Numbered from the stretch's first letter, positions 24,872 through 35,072 are shown. The stretch is 64,000 nt of DNA from an uncultured Amphritea sp. (GCF_937127095.1 NZ_CAKZLP010000048.1:1-64000); one strand, 5' to 3'. Numbers and translations are program-made. The notes: generated from the sequence alone by a model not told the origin.

Positions 24872-26197
24872 ATGAAAGACGCTTACGCACACCTTGTCCA
24901 TATACAAAGCCATGACGAACTGGGGCTTTATGAACTGATTCCCGATGTGGTCTGGATCTTCGATCTGGATAAGCACGGGTGGTGGTGGGGCAACCAACCC
25001 GCGCTGAAATTCTGGGGGCTTAGCCAACTGGATGAGCTGATCAATAAAGATCTCTCCGGTGATACCCAGGGTGCGCGGGAGCGGACAGCCCAGACCTTTG
25101 AACTGGCGGCTAAGAATGGTCTGACTATTGACCCCTGGACCACTTACCCCGATGGCAAGCCAAAAACACTGTATATGAAGCACCGGGCCGTACTGGTCGG
25201 GCCTGAACGCCACCGGGCGATCATCGCCTATATCAACGAGGAGGTAAATCTGGGAGAAACGCCGGAAAACCTGCTACTGGTAGAAGCGATGCGCTATACC
25301 ACCGTTATGGTCACCAGTTTCAGCTTCGAGGGTGATATCGTTATTGAAAACCCGGCGGCAACCGAAGCTTATAAGCATATTGACACAAAACAACTGCCGG
25401 ATAATCAGTCAGCATTCAGCGCCCGTTTCGCCGTCCCGGCAGAGGGTGAATCGCGATTGCAGCAGGCGATCAGTGATAAAGGGGGACGCTGGACGCACCT
25501 GATGCGCACCAGCGCAGGCTTACGCAAGCATACCCTCGACATTCGCATAACCCGCCATCCTCTGAGCGGAGACTTTCTGATTTTACTGGCTGAATATGAT
25601 GTAACACCCCTGTATGAAGCGCTGGATGAAGCCCACCAGGCCCAGGAAGAGCTGCGGAAAATGGCTCATTATGATGCGGTGACCGGCCTCCCCTCACTTA
25701 ACTTTTTGCTGCAGCATGCTCCCAGCTATCTGGCCAGAGCAGAACGCCGCAGACAACAGCTGGCGGTGATGTTTATCGATCTCGACGGTTTTAAAACGAT
25801 CAATGATAGCTGGGGTCACGATACCGGCGACCGGGTATTGCGGGAGGTCGCCCAGCGCTTATCCGGTTTATTACGAGAAGCAGATCAGATCGCCCGTATC
25901 GGTGGCGATGAGTTTATTATTCTGGTGGATAATATTCGCGATGAAAACAGCGTGACAATAGTCGCGGAAAAGATCATCCATCGTCTGGAGGACAAGATAA
26001 TCCTTAAAGATTCGACCGTCATCCCGACTCAGATGAGCGTCAGCGCCAGCATCGGTATCGCTCTCTTTCCTGATCACGGCAACACTCTGGAGCAACTGAT
26101 CAAAGTTGCCGATAACGCAATGTACCGTGTCAAAAAGCACGGCAAAGCAAATTACTCGATTGAAAACAGCCCGGGTCGTGATCTCCCTGCACGCTAG
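24872..26197 (+). CDS. Diguanylate cyclase with N-terminal PAS-type sensor region
   Basis: A 441-residue soluble protein. Residues ~18-120 resemble a PAS domain ('LIPDVVWIFDLDKHGWWWGN'), 130-250 a second PAS-like segment, and 270-435 a GGDEF domain. The active loop is intact ('GGDEF') and the RxxD inhibitory site is present five residues before it ('READ'). No membrane segment is seen. It should make c-di-GMP in response to an unknown small ligand or cofactor. It is a single gene next to mtnB but divergent. Confidence 0.85.
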   Translation: MKDAYAHLVHIQSHDELGLYELIPDVVWIFDLDKHGWWWGNQPALKFWGLSQLDELINKDLSGDTQGARERTAQTFELAAKNGLTIDPWTTYPDGKPKTLYMKHRAVLVGPERHRAIIAYINEEVNLGETPENLLLVEAMRYTTVMVTSFSFEGDIVIENPAATEAYKHIDTKQLPDNQSAFSARFAVPAEGESRLQQAISDKGGRWTHLMRTSAGLRKHTLDIRITRHPLSGDFLILLAEYDVTPLYEALDEAHQAQEELRKMAHYDAVTGLPSLNFLLQHAPSYLARAERRRQQLAVMFIDLDGFKTINDSWGHDTGDRVLREVAQRLSGLLREADQIARIGGDEFIILVDNIRDENSVTIVAEKIIHRLEDKIILKDSTVIPTQMSVSASIGIALFPDHGNTLEQLIKVADNAMYRVKKHGKANYSIENSPGRDLPAR

Positions 26198-26264
26198 TCT
26201 TCAGTACTAACGCAGGGAGAGAAACAACCGGCGTCATACTCAGTATGACGGGGAAAAAGTGATC

Positions 26265-27275
26265 TTATTCGGCCATCTCTCCACATAAGCTCCGACCCAT
26301 AGTCTCTTTGACCTGTGCGGCGGGTTGAGTCGCAATCAGATAATGGAGTTTAGTAAAGGCGGCTTCTAGGGTCAGGTCACTACCTGGTATCACGCCGATC
26401 CGGTTAAGTGTGGCCCCGGTGGCATAAGCGCCCTGGCTGACCTGCCCCTGCAGGCATTGAGTGACGTTGACGATATTGACGCCGCGTTTCACCGCCCTCT
26501 CCAGTTCAGCCATTAGTTCAGGGTTGGCATCCGGAGGGTTACCCGCCCCATAGGTATGCAGGACAACTCCTTTCACCGCATGATGGTTTAAGAGGTCGCG
26601 GGGGATGCGGGAGGAAAGGCCCGGGTAAATAGGTAACACCACCACCGCATCAGGATTAAAGTCCGGAATATTGAAATCAGCACTCCCGACCGGGAGCAGG
26701 CGTTCAGCATGCAGTTCGATATGAATACCCGCCCGCCCCAACCAACCGTAATTGGGCGAATCAAACGCATCTAACGCACTGCTTTTGAGTTTACTAGCAC
26801 GATTGCCGCGTAACAAACGCCCATTAAAGCAGACACAGACCTCGGGGATATCGTACCCGGCAGCAAACATCAGCGATGTCAGCAGGTTATCCAGAGCGTC
26901 ATTGCGCAGCTGCGCCAGGGGGATCTGCGAACCGGTGACAATCACCGGTTTATCCATCCCCTGTAACATAAATGACAACATTGAAGCGGTATATGCCATG
27001 GTATCGGTGCCGTGCAACAGAATAAAACCGTCGTACTGCGACCAGTGCGCCTTAATTATCCCGCCCAGCTCTGTCCAGTGATGGGGTTGCAGGTTGGAAC
27101 TGTCAATCAGTTGCTCCAGCTCCAACACCTCAAGCGCCGGTAACTGATCGGCATTGGCACTGCTAAGCAGTGCACGCAGCCGCTGTTCAAAACCGGAAAC
27201 CGGCACATAACCATTTTCCGAACCCTGCATACCGATGGTGCCACCGGCATAGATAACCAATATTTTTCGTTTCAT
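26265..27275 (-). CDS. ansA: L-asparaginase I (cytoplasmic type)
   Basis: A 336-residue asparaginase from ATG 27275; a second ATG 9 bases earlier is possible. The nucleophile threonine lies in 'VIYAGGTIGMQG' close to the N-terminus and the second active-site set in 'LLHGTDTMAYTASML'. No signal peptide is visible, so it is the low-affinity cytoplasmic AnsA type. 'CVCFNGRLLRGNRASK' and 'TYGAGNPP' are also typical. It converts asparagine to aspartate and ammonia. It follows pyrC on the same strand, but a terminator lies between. Confidence 0.9.
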   Translation of the reverse strand: MKRKILVIYAGGTIGMQGSENGYVPVSGFEQRLRALLSSANADQLPALEVLELEQLIDSSNLQPHHWTELGGIIKAHWSQYDGFILLHGTDTMAYTASMLSFMLQGMDKPVIVTGSQIPLAQLRNDALDNLLTSLMFAAGYDIPEVCVCFNGRLLRGNRASKLKSSALDAFDSPNYGWLGRAGIHIELHAERLLPVGSADFNIPDFNPDAVVVLPIYPGLSSRIPRDLLNHHAVKGVVLHTYGAGNPPDANPELMAELERAVKRGVNIVNVTQCLQGQVSQGAYATGATLNRIGVIPGSDLTLEAAFTKLHYLIATQPAAQVKETMGRSLCGEMAE

Positions 27276-27305
27276 AACTTTCATTAAACACTGCCGCGAG
27301 GAGAT

Positions 27306-27329
27306 AAAAAAGCCCGGATAACACCGGGC
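27306..27329 (-). terminator. Rho-independent terminator of pyrC
   Basis: On the minus strand arms 'gcccgg' (27329-27324) and 'ccgggc' (27317-27312) around a six-base loop lead into a T-run (27311-27306). It begins ten bases past the pyrC stop. Confidence 0.85.
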
Positions 27330-27338
27330 CTCAATTCA

Positions 27339-28373
27339 TTACGCCTGCAACTTCCAGCTAACCTTCTCGCCAGCAAAGAATGGCACGATTGGGCGACCGT
27401 CTGGCAGAGTAATCTCTGCTGGCAAGGTCCACTCTTCACGTACCAGAGTAATACTGCCTTCATTACGCGGTAAACCATAGAAATCGGCGCCAAAGTTACT
27501 GGCAAACCCTTCCAGTTTATCCAGCGCACCCAACTCTTCAAACACATGAGCATACAGCTCAATGGCACTCCAGGCACTGTAACAACCGGCACAACCACAA
27601 GCATTCTCTTTAGCTTCTTTAGCATGGGGTGCTGAATCGGTACCGAGGAAAAACTTGGGTGAACCCGCCTGCACCATCTGTCGCAGAACCGCCTGATGGG
27701 TATTACGCTTCAACACCGGCAGACAGAAATTATGTGGCCGCACGCCCCCCACTAACAGATCATTACGGTTTAACAACAGATGCTGAGGGGTAATGGTGGC
27801 GGCAACATTATCAGAGGCAGCCTGTACAAAGTGCGCAGCATCGGCAGTCGTAATATGTTCAAAAACGATTTTCAGATGGGGAAAACGCTCCACAATCTTA
27901 CTCATCTTCTGATCGATAAACTCTTTTTCCCGATCGAAGATATCGATATGGTGATCGGTAACCTCACCGTGCACCAGCAACAGCATCCCCTGTTCAGCCA
28001 TCACCTCGAATACCGGATACATCGCTTCAAGGTCGGTCACAGCAGCCGCGGAATTGGTTGTAGCACCCGCAGGATAAAGCTTGGCAGCAACCACCCCTGA
28101 AGCTTTTGCATCAATAATATCCTGCCCGGTGGTGGCATTGGTCAGATACAGCGTCATCAGCGGCTCAAAGGATGAACCCGCAGGGCGCGCGTCCAGAATA
28201 CGCGTTTTATAAGCCATCGCCATCTCAGCATTGACCACCGGCGGCGCCAGATTTGGCATTACAATCGCCCGCTGAAAACAACGTGCAGTCGCCGCAACAG
28301 TTTCTGTCAGCATATCGCCGTCACGGAAGTGCAGATGCCAGTCATCGGGAGTACGGATGGTCAGGGTTGTCAT
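27339..28373 (-). CDS. pyrC: Dihydroorotase
   Basis: A 344-residue type II dihydroorotase of the E. coli PyrC type. The binuclear metal site is seen in '[13 protein letters not shown]' (two His near 12-16), the carboxylated lysine in '[11 protein letters not shown]' near 95-105, histidines in 'LLVHGEVTD' and '[11 protein letters not shown]', and Asp in '[16 protein letters not shown]'. It closes carbamoyl-aspartate to dihydroorotate in pyrimidine synthesis. 'AGGAT' lies before the ATG and a terminator follows, so it is transcribed alone. Confidence 0.95.
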   Translation of the reverse strand: MTTLTIRTPDDWHLHFRDGDMLTETVAATARCFQRAIVMPNLAPPVVNAEMAMAYKTRILDARPAGSSFEPLMTLYLTNATTGQDIIDAKASGVVAAKLYPAGATTNSAAAVTDLEAMYPVFEVMAEQGMLLLVHGEVTDHHIDIFDREKEFIDQKMSKIVERFPHLKIVFEHITTADAAHFVQAASDNVAATITPQHLLLNRNDLLVGGVRPHNFCLPVLKRNTHQAVLRQMVQAGSPKFFLGTDSAPHAKEAKENACGCAGCYSAWSAIELYAHVFEELGALDKLEGFASNFGADFYGLPRNEGSITLVREEWTLPAEITLPDGRPIVPFFAGEKVSWKLQA

Positions 28374-28481
28374 AGAGCGGAAATCCTAAGCGCTGAAATA
28401 AAGAGGTATGGTTAGTCGGATCATTATACCGTTGCGCGACCAGACCGGAAAGGAAGCAACAGATATTCATGAAAATTTGCC

Positions 28482-28510
28482 CTTGAATTTTTTTTGCCCC
28501 GTCCCTATCT
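28482..28510 (+). promoter_or_regulatory. Sigma-32-like heat-shock promoter upstream of the sHsp gene
   Basis: 'CTTGAA' at 28482-28487 and 'CCCTATCT' at 28503-28510 match the -35 and -10 style of sigma-32 promoters, with 15 bases between. They lie about 90 bases before the start of a small heat-shock protein gene. Match by eye only. Confidence 0.6.
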
Positions 28511-28598
28511 AAAAAATCACAGGAAGGTTGCTTCAGTTGAAGGGCCTTTTGACTTCACAATTGGTCTGTTTAATATCGCTTCTTATGGAGGATATCTT

Positions 28599-29078
28599 AT
28601 GAACACTATTGATCTGACACCACTCTATCGCAACAGCATCGGCTTTGACCGGCTGGCCTCACTTCTGGATAGTTCTCTGAGTAGCAACTCAACTTCATCC
28701 GGCTATCCACCCTACAACATAGAGACTCTGGACGATAACAGATACACCATCACCCTTGCGGTGGCTGGCTTTGAACGATCAGATATTGAAATCACCGTCG
28801 ATAAAGATGTTCTGATTGTAAAAGGCTCAAAACAGGAAGACGACAACCGGAAATATCTCTACAAAGGGATAGCTCACCGCACCTTTGAACGGAAGTTTGA
28901 CCTTGCTGAACATATAGAGGTCTCCGGAGCTGAGCTGAAAAACGGCCTGTTGAACATCAATCTTGTTAAGGAAGTACCGGAGGAGATGAAGCCAAAAGAG
29001 ATCCCAATAAAGGATGTGGCGGAGCTGAAACCAAAATCGCTGGATCATCAGTCTGAGGTGACCCCTCAGGCACATTAA
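28599..29078 (+). CDS. Small heat-shock protein, IbpA/Hsp20 family
   Basis: Started at ATG 28599, with 'GGAGG' seven bases upstream; the frame extends further upstream through the promoter but that part is not coding. The 159-residue chaperone has the IbpA-type N-terminus ('LTPLYRNSIGFDRL'), an alpha-crystallin domain at about 40-128 ('YPPYNIETLDDNRYTITLAVAGF', 'GIAHRTFERKF', 'GLLNINL') and a C-terminal 'PKEIPI' I-x-I type anchor. It binds unfolding proteins and hands them to DnaK/ClpB. Its promoter looks like a heat-shock promoter. Confidence 0.92.
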   Translation: MNTIDLTPLYRNSIGFDRLASLLDSSLSSNSTSSGYPPYNIETLDDNRYTITLAVAGFERSDIEITVDKDVLIVKGSKQEDDNRKYLYKGIAHRTFERKFDLAEHIEVSGAELKNGLLNINLVKEVPEEMKPKEIPIKDVAELKPKSLDHQSEVTPQAH

Positions 29079-29102
29079 GATTCAGATTTAACTGTCGAAA
29101 AA

Positions 29103-29134
29103 GCAACTCAGTCGCCTCTGAGGCACTGAGTTGC
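29103..29134 (+). terminator. Strong hairpin between the sHsp and protease genes
   Basis: Arms 'gcaactcagt' (29103-29112) and 'actgagttgc' (29125-29134), with an inner 'gcct'/'aggc' pair. It starts 24 bases after the sHsp stop. No T-run follows, so it may trim read-through or stabilise the message. Confidence 0.55.
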
Positions 29135-29161
29135 TGCCGATTAAGATCAGGATTATTCACG

Positions 29162-30529
29162 ATGGGACACCGTTTTACAGCAACGCTGTTAGTTATCCTC
29201 AGTCTGATGTTTACCCAGACAGTATCCGCGAATCTGCCGATTAGCTTACCCAATCAGGGGCCGTTGCCATCACTCGCACCGATGCTGGAAAAGGTTAACC
29301 CTGCGGTGGTGAATATCGCGACCTACTCCACCGAAGTAAACCGCTACAACCCCCTTCTCAATGACCCCTTCTTCCGTCGCTTTTTTAATATTCCCGAAGA
29401 TCAGTTTCAACAATATCGACAGCCTGAAAGAAAACAGCAAAGTGCAGGCTCGGGCGTTATTGTTAATGCCGCAGAGGGTGTTGTTATCACCAACTATCAT
29501 GTGATCAAGGGCGCCGATGAGGTTCAGGTCAGCCTGATAGATGGACGCAGTTTTGCCGCGCAGGTCGTAGGTATCGACCCGGAGCTTGATATCGCCACTC
29601 TTAAAATTGAAGCAGAACAGCTATCTGAGGTTAAAATTGCAGACTCTTCGGTCACCAGGGTCGGCGACTTTGTGGTCGCTATCGGTAACCCATTTGGCCT
29701 GGGACAAACGGTGACAACGGGTATTGTCAGCGCCATCGGTCGCAGTGGCCTGGGTATTGAAGGCTATGAGAACTTTATCCAGACAGATGCCTCAATCAAT
29801 CCGGGCAATTCTGGTGGAGCGTTGGTCAATCTTCGGGGCGAGCTGGTGGGTATCAATACCGCCATCATCTCCCCGGCAGGCGGCAATGTCGGTATAGGTT
29901 TTGCGATTCCGAGTAATATGGTGACCGCCAGCATGCATCAGTTATTGCTCTATGGTGAGGTGAAACGCGGTGATATCGGTGTTGGCGTGCAGGATATCAC
30001 CCCGGAGCTTTCTGAAGCCTTCGGCCTCAAAAACGGCCAGAAAGGCGTTTTAATTACTCAGGTTGAAGAGAACTCTCCGGCGGCAGGAGCGGGTATTGAA
30101 CCGGGGGATATCATTACCCATGTCGATGAAGCGATCACTTCATCCGCGGCCCGGTTACGTAGCCAGATCTCAATGGCTACCATCGGAGAGATGTTACGTC
30201 TTCAGATTCTACGGCAGAACAGATCCCTTGAAGTTGGTGTTAAAGTGATCGCCAGAGACGACCTGTCCTATAGCGGTAAGAGTTTACATCCGCTGCTGGA
30301 AGGTGCTCAGTTTGAGAATAACGCTGATGGTGGGGTTGTGGTAACGGCGTTGACCCCCAATTCCAAGGCCGCATACAACGGCATACGTCCGGATGACATT
30401 ATCGTCAGTGCAAATCGTATTGCAGTACATGATGTCGAAACGCTTCGCAGCGCGCTTAAGAGGGATCGTTCCTCGGTACTGCTAAAGATTATCCGGGACA
30501 ACATCTCGCTGTTTCTGGTGATCCGATAG
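29162..30529 (+). CDS. Do-type periplasmic serine protease (DegQ/DegP-like)
   Basis: A 455-residue trypsin-fold protease with a signal peptide (1-23, ending 'TVSA'). The catalytic triad is His113 ('TNYHVIKG'), Asp143 ('DPELDIATL') and Ser217 ('NPGNSGGA'). Two PDZ domains follow, about 265-355 and 370-455; the second is near full length, which suits DegQ/DegP rather than DegS. The short Q-linker loop before the protease core favours DegQ. It degrades or refolds damaged envelope proteins. Its place behind the heat-shock chaperone fits a stress role, though the hairpin between suggests its own promoter. Confidence 0.9.
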   Translation: MGHRFTATLLVILSLMFTQTVSANLPISLPNQGPLPSLAPMLEKVNPAVVNIATYSTEVNRYNPLLNDPFFRRFFNIPEDQFQQYRQPERKQQSAGSGVIVNAAEGVVITNYHVIKGADEVQVSLIDGRSFAAQVVGIDPELDIATLKIEAEQLSEVKIADSSVTRVGDFVVAIGNPFGLGQTVTTGIVSAIGRSGLGIEGYENFIQTDASINPGNSGGALVNLRGELVGINTAIISPAGGNVGIGFAIPSNMVTASMHQLLLYGEVKRGDIGVGVQDITPELSEAFGLKNGQKGVLITQVEENSPAAGAGIEPGDIITHVDEAITSSAARLRSQISMATIGEMLRLQILRQNRSLEVGVKVIARDDLSYSGKSLHPLLEGAQFENNADGGVVVTALTPNSKAAYNGIRPDDIIVSANRIAVHDVETLRSALKRDRSSVLLKIIRDNISLFLVIR

Positions 30530-30556
30530 AGATGAAGGAAGCCTGAAGATTAACTG

Positions 30557-30832
30557 CTACTGATCGGCGGTTGCCTGCAGTAGCTTCAGTTTCGCAGCTC
30601 GGGACAGCGCTTTAATTTGCGCTTCCCGCTTGCAGGCTTCTGAACGACTGTTACAGGACTCACGATAAACCAAGCTGACCGGGCGACGCACACGGGTATA
30701 TTTAGCGCCAAGACGGTCATTCTGATTATGCTCTTTTACTCTTCGCCCGGTATCGGTGGTCACACCGGTATAAAGCGAGTCGTCTGCGCAGCGCAGGATG
30801 TAAACATACCAGCAGGATAACAACTCCGGCAT
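30557..30832 (-). CDS. GIY-YIG nuclease-family protein (YhbQ-like)
   Basis: A 91-residue single-domain protein with the family core 'WYVYILRCADDSLYTGVTTD' split over the two beta strands (Tyr9, Tyr21), the Arg in 'GRRVKEHN', and 'SRSEACKREAQIK' with the metal-binding Glu. Short stand-alone members such as YhbQ have weak nuclease activity and unclear roles. Its ATG overlaps the stop of the hydrolase gene upstream (TGATG), so the two are translationally coupled. Confidence 0.88.
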   Translation of the reverse strand: MPELLSCWYVYILRCADDSLYTGVTTDTGRRVKEHNQNDRLGAKYTRVRRPVSLVYRESCNSRSEACKREAQIKALSRAAKLKLLQATADQ

Positions 30833-31680
30833 CAGATAAAGACCAGTTTGCTCACATCCACGTTTGCCTCGTCAATTGAGGCCAGAAACCGAGCGAGTAA
30901 CAGGTTCACCTGATCGGGTTGTTCCAGTGTCAGCATATGACCGGCATTTTCAATCACGGAAAACTGGCTCTCAGGCATCAACTGGGCCATCTCTTCAGCC
31001 TGTGCCCGCCGATGAGACCGGTCATGCTGGCCCGCAACCAGCAAAGTCGGACAGCGAATAGCCGCAATCTCATCCAACACCGACTGACGCTGAAACAGAA
31101 TCCTGCACAGAGCAACAATACCGCGAATCTGTTCAGGCGACAGAAACATCAGATCAAACCGCAACGTTTCCACCAGTGCCGGATGAAGCGCCTGCGTCTC
31201 TTCCGTGAAAAAAAGTTCAACGATGGCATCCAGCACTTCAGAAGGAATCTCGTCCATCGGCTCAACCATATTGATCAGTTGCAGTAAATCGCCGTGATTT
31301 TCCGGGGTTTCAATGCCCAGATAACAGGAAATCAGTGTCAGGCTGGCAACTTCATCCGGGTATTTCATCGCCAGCCTGGCGCCCCAGAGTCCACCGGTCG
31401 ACATGCCCAGCACACTATAGCGTTCAATTCCCAGCTGTTGCATCAGCAGATGATACTCCTCCGCCAGAGCCTCGATGCTCAGACCGCTCTCATCCACGGA
31501 TTGAGACCGACCATGAGACCATAGATCAGGGACAATACAACGGAAATGCTCGGAGAGTAGCTGAAGCTGAGGAGCCCAGGCTCTGCTATCCCAGAGAATA
31601 CTGTGCCCCAGAAGTAACGGAAACCCCTCCCCTTGATCCAGATAGTGCATCTCCCGGTCATTGATTATGCAGCTGGGCAT
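30832..31680 (-). CDS. Alpha/beta hydrolase
   Basis: A 282-residue alpha/beta-hydrolase. 'LLLGHSILWDSRAWAPQL' forms the oxyanion region near 23-40, the nucleophile elbow is 'GMSTGG' (Ser near 97), the acid is near 'LVAGQHDRSH', and the histidine is in 'IENAGHML' near the end. Relatives include haloperoxidase-like and carboxylic ester hydrolases. 'AGGAAG' lies before the ATG. It is coupled to the GIY-YIG gene. The substrate is unknown. Confidence 0.82.
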   Translation of the reverse strand: MPSCIINDREMHYLDQGEGFPLLLGHSILWDSRAWAPQLQLLSEHFRCIVPDLWSHGRSQSVDESGLSIEALAEEYHLLMQQLGIERYSVLGMSTGGLWGARLAMKYPDEVASLTLISCYLGIETPENHGDLLQLINMVEPMDEIPSEVLDAIVELFFTEETQALHPALVETLRFDLMFLSPEQIRGIVALCRILFQRQSVLDEIAAIRCPTLLVAGQHDRSHRRAQAEEMAQLMPESQFSVIENAGHMLTLEQPDQVNLLLARFLASIDEANVDVSKLVFI

Positions 31681-31995
31681 AGCGCTTCCTTTTGCGGTAT
31701 TAAATGAGTCTTAGGTTTTACTAACTCAGGCCAATATAGTGATAATTCAGCCAGAGCAACAGTGATGGCATCATTAAAAAGGCAGTACAGTACCCAATAC
31801 AGGTACCATAAATCGTCCTGGGCAACATCTGACAAACAGCACCGATGCAGGCATCAGAAACAGCCCCGTTTCGCCCCCATTAAAATCAATCTCCACCAAA
31901 CCGAAACGCAGAAATTATTTGCCTTGAGTATCTGGCCCGATAAACTGTCATGAACAGAGCATAACACTTATTAAGCAGTTTAATTCCGGATCCCT

Positions 31996-32427
31996 ATGAT
32001 AAGAACGATCAGCGCATGCATCTGTATATCAACCCTGCTACTGTCGGGTTGTAGCAACTCAGTCAAACCGGAGCAGACCGAATACAACGGCTCAGGCGGC
32101 ATGACCCAATGGAATATAGCGCCTGAGGTTTACCTCTATCACTATGAGAATGGTTTCAGCGCTAGCGATGCTCTGGGTTACGATGAACAGCTGCAGACGG
32201 TCTGGTCCCGCCTGGGTGGCGCGATCACCTGTAATATCAACTATGACAAACAGGCTATGATCGAGCGGCTAATGCAACGGTTTGGAGAGAAAGCAGTCAC
32301 CCATGAATTGAACGGTATCGGTTTCCATAGCGTACAAAGCAGGAAAGTCCCGGACTTCTGTCATGACGCTCGAATAAAAGAGATAAACAAAGCGATTAAC
32401 CGATACCGTAAAGGCAAATTTGACTAA
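31996..32427 (+). CDS. Putative lipoprotein of unknown function
   Basis: A 143-residue protein with a short signal peptide and a lipobox 'LLLSGC' (Cys at about 19), so probably a lipoprotein. The mature part has no domain that I recognise; it holds two further Cys ('AITCNIN', 'PDFCHD') that could form a disulfide, and an aromatic-rich 'WNIAPEVYLYHYENGFSASDALGYDE' region. It has its own spacing on both sides. The 315 bases upstream (31681-31995) show no supportable gene. Confidence 0.6.
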   Translation: MIRTISACICISTLLLSGCSNSVKPEQTEYNGSGGMTQWNIAPEVYLYHYENGFSASDALGYDEQLQTVWSRLGGAITCNINYDKQAMIERLMQRFGEKAVTHELNGIGFHSVQSRKVPDFCHDARIKEINKAINRYRKGKFD

Positions 32428-32583
32428 GCGCAGAGACAGGCTGATATATAGGGATAGTTTATGTTTACTGTTTATCTGCACTACTCATCTGCGTACTCGC
32501 GTTAAAGGCTAACGGAAGTATCACAGAGTGAAGCGCTGCAGATCACCCTGTTTACGCTATTAATATTAGCCAAACAGGATGTC

Positions 32584-33492
32584 TCAGGCCGTCCCGGCTC
32601 TAATCAGTACCCGTTGACACTGCTCTGAGATTTTCGGCAACTGTGCCACCAGCTTATTGATGGGGAAGTCGATCGGCGGCCAGCTCTTGTGGATACAAAA
32701 TTCAACAATAGCTCCCTTGAGCTGGGTCTTTGACCAGGCCGGCCACTCAGGGTTTTTGATCATCAGCACACTGAGAAAATCGGCAAACTGAACAATCGTC
32801 AGCAGCTGTTTAAAAGGGACAGAGACCGTTTCAAACGCCCAAAGGTCATAGTGGTGATGAAAACGTAGCATATTGGTAATGGTGCGCGGCAAGTTCCAGT
32901 GCTGAGCCGCCAGATAGCCGACTTCAGCATGTGTAAAACCATAGACCTGCTGTTCAACATCAGAGAGCTCCTCGGGGGAGTTCCAGCCCTTCGTATCTAC
33001 CGCCTCGACCGCTTTAACTGCGATTTGTAACAGTACAAAACGCCCGATATCGTGGAGTAAGCCGGACATATACGCCAGGTCAGGATTGACATTAAATCCA
33101 ACCACATTCTCTGCCAGAAAACGACTGAGTCTGGCGGTCTCAACCGAATGTCGCCAACCTATTTTATGGCCGGGACTGGTCGGTTCAAACACGCTGGTTG
33201 ATGTTAGCTGGTCCATCAGATCCAGGGTATTAAAAACACCGATCCGTTCGAGCGCTTTTTCGATGACATAGACGGGTCTGATCGGACCGCAGGGCACCGT
33301 ATGAGCAGCAGAGAGAACCTTAGCCGCGAGTGGCGGGTCCTGCTCGGCCAGCTCTGCTACCTTAGAATAGAAGTCGACGGCGTCATTACTCAGCAACTTA
33401 AGTTGCTCAACAACCGTGGGCAAAAGCGGCAGATTATCAATTCTGTCCTTTACAAAATCGAGCGTAAAAATCCTTTTACCCTGTTCATCCAT
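32584..33492 (-). CDS. HDOD-domain protein
   Basis: Started at ATG 33492 because 'AAGGTGG' is correctly spaced before it. The ~302-residue protein is almost all one HDOD domain: 'IDNLPLLPTVVEQLKLLSND' near 15, 'DPPLAAKVLSAAHT' near 48, 'MSGLLHDIGRFVLLQ' near 135 with the H-D pair, and 'GFTHAEVGYLAAQHWNLP' near 180. HDOD proteins are signalling or regulatory, often linked to cell cycle, motility or c-di-GMP; most lack known catalysis. No partner domain is seen. It stands alone downstream of cysG. Confidence 0.85.
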   Translation of the reverse strand: MDEQGKRIFTLDFVKDRIDNLPLLPTVVEQLKLLSNDAVDFYSKVAELAEQDPPLAAKVLSAAHTVPCGPIRPVYVIEKALERIGVFNTLDLMDQLTSTSVFEPTSPGHKIGWRHSVETARLSRFLAENVVGFNVNPDLAYMSGLLHDIGRFVLLQIAVKAVEAVDTKGWNSPEELSDVEQQVYGFTHAEVGYLAAQHWNLPRTITNMLRFHHHYDLWAFETVSVPFKQLLTIVQFADFLSVLMIKNPEWPAWSKTQLKGAIVEFCIHKSWPPIDFPINKLVAQLPKISEQCQRVLIRAGTA

Positions 33493-33647
33493 CGTCACCA
33501 CCTTACGTGCGGGTCATTATGCAGATCAGTTGCTCTTACCTGAACATGACCTGCACATTATTATTATATTCATAGTCATGTTATCGGCTGTTCCTCTTGA
33601 TAGAACAGCCCTGACTTAACGCTTTAACGCTTCGATAGACTCTATCG

Positions 33648-35072
33648 CTAATGAGCATCCGGCAGAATCAGACCATGGTTGTGCAACACCTCTTCGCCAA
33701 ACCAGGCCAGATTTTCATGCAACTGCACGACCTCGCCAACAATAATCAGTGCAGGCGCAGGAAGCTGAGCCTGACGCTGAAGCTCCGGCAGGCTGCTTAA
33801 GGTACCAGTTAATACTTGCTGATCCGCCCGGGTACCGTTTGAGACAATGGCGGCGGGTGTATCGGCAGACTTGCCGTGGGCGATCAGCTGTTCACAGAGT
33901 GAGTTCAACGTGTGCAGACCCATATAGAAAACGATGGTCTGGTTCGGATGCACCAATTCATCAAAATCGAGATCAGAGGTTCGGTTTTTCAACTGCCCGG
34001 TCACCAGCCTGACCGACTGAGCATAATCCCGATGGGTGAGCGGAATGCCGGCATAGGTTGAACAGGCACTGGCCGCGGTGATGCCCGGCACCACCTGAAA
34101 CGGGATATTGTGCTGTTTCAGGGTTTGTAGCTCTTCGCCGCCACGCCCAAAGATAAACGGATCGCCCCCCTTCAAACGCAACACCCGACGCCCCTGCAAC
34201 GCATGTTTGACCAACAGTTCATTAATATCCTGCTGCGGCACCGCGTGATTATCACGCCGTTTACCGACAAAGATACGATCTGCATCACGTCGACACAGAT
34301 CAACGATCTCCGGTGATACCAACTGATCGTAAAGAACAACATCGGCCTGCTGCATCAGTCTGAGCGCCTTAAAGGTCAGCAGTTCCGGGTCACCGGGTCC
34401 GCCACCCACCAGATACACTTCTCCGACCTGATGATCGGGGTCCGCGCTTTCCAGGGCTGACTCCAGTAGAGCTCGGGCTTCTTTATCCCGCCCGGCAAAC
34501 ACCTTCTCCGCCACCTGGCCCTGCATAATTTTTTCCCAGAAAATCCGGCGCCGTTCGACGTTACTGAAAGTCTCTTTCACCTGCTGGCGGAACTGCCCGA
34601 CAAGCCTGCCCAGACGGCTGTACCCCTGAGGAATCCAGGTTTCCAGTTTAGCTCTCAGCAAACGGGCCAGCACCGGCGACTCACCACCCGAGGAGATACC
34701 GATCACAATGGGCGAGCGATCCACAATCGCAGGAAAAATAAAGGTACACAGAGGCTGGTTATCGACGACATTAACCGGTATATGCCGTTCAACGGCATCA
34801 AAGTGTACCCGTTCATTAAGCTGATCATCATCGGTCGCAGCGATCACCAGATAAGCATCATTCAGCAGGCCACTGTGATATTCACCAATAATCACCTGTC
34901 CACTGTGCTGCTCAACCAGTTCAACCAACTCAGTCTCAACCCGATGGGCGACCACGATGACTCTCGCACCCGCACGGGTTAGCAGGGTCGCTTTACGCAG
35001 CGCAACCTGGCCGCCACCAACCAGTAGCGCGGTCCGATCATTGAGCTTAAAAAATAACGGCAGATAATCCAA
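33648..35072 (-). CDS. cysG: Siroheme synthase (trifunctional)
   Basis: A 474-residue fusion of the usual length. Residues 1-~200 are the CysG-B part (precorrin-2 dehydrogenase/ferrochelatase): '[18 protein letters not shown]' near 14-31 binds NAD, and '[16 protein letters not shown]' near 124-139 includes the regulatory serine region. Residues ~215-460 are the SUMT methyltransferase: '[19 protein letters not shown]', '[25 protein letters not shown]'. The start is TTG 35072 with 'GAGGAAG' before it. It makes the siroheme needed by CysI encoded upstream on the same strand. A terminator after cysH separates the two transcription units. Confidence 0.95.
   Translation of the reverse strand: MDYLPLFFKLNDRTALLVGGGQVALRKATLLTRAGARVIVVAHRVETELVELVEQHSGQVIIGEYHSGLLNDAYLVIAATDDDQLNERVHFDAVERHIPVNVVDNQPLCTFIFPAIVDRSPIVIGISSGGESPVLARLLRAKLETWIPQGYSRLGRLVGQFRQQVKETFSNVERRRIFWEKIMQGQVAEKVFAGRDKEARALLESALESADPDHQVGEVYLVGGGPGDPELLTFKALRLMQQADVVLYDQLVSPEIVDLCRRDADRIFVGKRRDNHAVPQQDINELLVKHALQGRRVLRLKGGDPFIFGRGGEELQTLKQHNIPFQVVPGITAASACSTYAGIPLTHRDYAQSVRLVTGQLKNRTSDLDFDELVHPNQTIVFYMGLHTLNSLCEQLIAHGKSADTPAAIVSNGTRADQQVLTGTLSSLPELQRQAQLPAPALIIVGEVVQLHENLAWFGEEVLHNHGLILPDAH

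Noticed and set aside
24665..25213. 182-residue minus-strand frame overlapping the start of the PAS-GGDEF gene
   Set aside because: Most of it is antisense to the confirmed cyclase gene and it has no recognisable domain.
31762..31953. 63-residue plus-strand frame before the lipoprotein gene
   Set aside because: Unusual composition, no ribosome site and no family; overlaps the likely promoter region.
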